From Pseudomonadota bacterium (GTDB taxonomy: Bacteria > Pseudomonadota > Alphaproteobacteria > Acetobacterales > Acetobacteraceae), in NCBI GenBank assembly GCA_021808985.1, contig JAKBAQ010000163.1, positions 1 to 6,378 on the forward strand: DNA of 6,378 nt. Reading direction: 5' to 3'. The translations under genes and the position numbers were made by a program. Shown here in pieces: positions 5,563 through 6,378 of this stretch (positions within the stretch are counted from its first letter, which is position 1; every line of letters starts with the position of its first letter). Under the pieces are notes generated by a model. It made no database searches, was not told the DNA's origin, and saw only the letters and a list, made by a program, of their open reading frames with translations.

Positions 5563-6378
5563 TCAAAATTCAATGTTCACGATTTTGCCGGTTTTGGCGG
5601 CTTGCGCGATGGCTTCGGTGATTTGCAAGTTCAGCAAGCCATCGCGCACGCTGACCAATGGCTGGGTATCGCCCTGAATGATTTTGATGAAATGTTCGAT
5701 TTGATGTTTTAACGGATCGTCGCGCACCAGGCCGGCCTGGCCGACCTCGAATTCCTTCCACCAGGAGCGGTCCTCGGGGGTTGGGTAGGTCTTCATCCGC
5801 ATGGTGGGGACGGACAGGGTGCCGTTGGTGCCTGAGATGATGTAGCAATCCTCGTCATCGTAAGAGGGGTATGCCGTGTTTTCCCGCGCTGTCAGCTCCC
5901 AGCTATGGGCGGCGGCGGCGGTGTCTGAGAGCATGAAGGTGCCCAGCGCGCCGTTGGAGAATTTGAAAATGATCGAGACCGTGTCTTCCACCGCGAAGCC
6001 GCGCACCGCGTTGCTGGAGAAGGCCTGGACGGCGGTGATGTCGCCGCAGAGCATGCGCAGATTATGGACTTCGTGGATCATGTTCAACAGGATCGGCCCG
6101 GCGCCGGGTTCGCGCCGCCAGGGGGCGTCAGTGTAGTAATGGTCGGGCTTGTAGAACAAGGCGCCGCCCATGATGGCCACCAGACGGCCGAGCTGGCCGG
6201 AGGCGATTATCTGTTTCGCCTTGGCCATGATGGGGCTGTGGGCGCGGTGGTGGCCGACCAGCACCTTGGCGTTGCGCGCCTCCACCGCGTTGAGCAGGTG
6301 ACGGCCTTCCTCGATGGTCGTCGCGACCGGTTTTTCCAGGAGGACAGGCAGGCCGGCGGCGATGCATTGCAGGGCCTG
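5563..6378 (-). CDS. Gfo/Idh/MocA-family NAD(P)-dependent oxidoreductase, C-terminal part (5' end outside window)
   Basis: Oxidoreductase of the family that includes glucose-fructose oxidoreductase and inositol 2-dehydrogenase, acting on sugars, cyclitols or related polyols with NAD(P)+. The frame is open to the right edge, showing 271 residues; about 100 N-terminal residues with the Rossmann GxGxxG motif are missing. Visible: GLPVLLEKPVA, with the family EKP motif at visible residues 15-17 (its Lys is the usual active-site residue), VLVGHHRAHSP at the end of the nucleotide-binding domain, then the substrate-side domain with NMIHEVHNLRML, whose His residues (102 and 105) lie where the catalytic His is expected. 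The C terminus has the family's helix and strand pattern (HFIKIIQG, then LQITEAIAQAAKTGKIVNIEF split over the last turns). A GTG at 6285 is internal: recognisable sequence continues upstream of it. It is directly upstream of aroQ on the same strand. The substrate is unknown. Confidence 0.93.
   Translation of the reverse strand, partial: QALQCIAAGLPVLLEKPVATTIEEGRHLLNAVEARNAKVLVGHHRAHSPIMAKAKQIIASGQLGRLVAIMGGALFYKPDHYYTDAPWRREPGAGPILLNMIHEVHNLRMLCGDITAVQAFSSNAVRGFAVEDTVSIIFKFSNGALGTFMLSDTAAAAHSWELTARENTAYPSYDDEDCYIISGTNGTLSVPTMRMKTYPTPEDRSWWKEFEVGQAGLVRDDPLKHQIEHFIKIIQGDTQPLVSVRDGLLNLQITEAIAQAAKTGKIVNIEF

Noticed and set aside
5549..5566. AroQ start at TTG 5566
   Set aside because: The ribosome binding site AAAGG lies between this TTG and ATG 5548, and the family protein begins at MKIL.

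Overview
The window is GC-rich DNA with tightly packed genes, typical of a bacterial chromosome. Seven protein genes account for nearly all of it. The mlaA/mlaC lipid-transport pair marks the host as Gram-negative. The gene set and protein style suggest an alphaproteobacterium, perhaps Acetobacteraceae or a relative; this is an inference from gene content, not a proven assignment. I saw no tRNA, rRNA, CRISPR array, insertion sequence or phage gene.

Left block (1-1907, minus strand): metF (5,10-methylenetetrahydrofolate reductase) is followed, with overlapping stop and start codons, by a UvrD/PcrA-type DNA helicase that runs off the left edge. Next comes a divergent intergenic region of about 200 bp (1908-2111). 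It holds a GC-rich hairpin built on two direct copies of a 10-bp sequence and must contain the promoters for both directions.

Middle block (2112-3557, plus strand): mlaA (outer-membrane lipoprotein) and an mlaC-family periplasmic phospholipid-binding protein form a two-gene operon with a 30-bp gap. Together they would move phospholipids between the outer membrane and an inner-membrane Mla complex, which is not encoded here. A 26-bp near-palindrome at 3568-3593 separates this operon from the convergent genes to its right.

Right block (3598-6378, minus strand, read from right to left): a Gfo/Idh/MocA-family oxidoreductase (5' end beyond the right edge), then, 14 nt later, a divergent type II 3-dehydroquinate dehydratase. 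After 82 bp comes a 14-TM DHA2-type MFS transporter. The dehydratase keeps all the catalytic residues of the family but has an altered N-terminal motif, and its partners are not those of the usual biosynthetic aroQ. This cassette may be a specialised or catabolic quinate/shikimate-type module and is the most interesting part of the window. I found no clearly new kind of system; most of the window is ordinary core genome.
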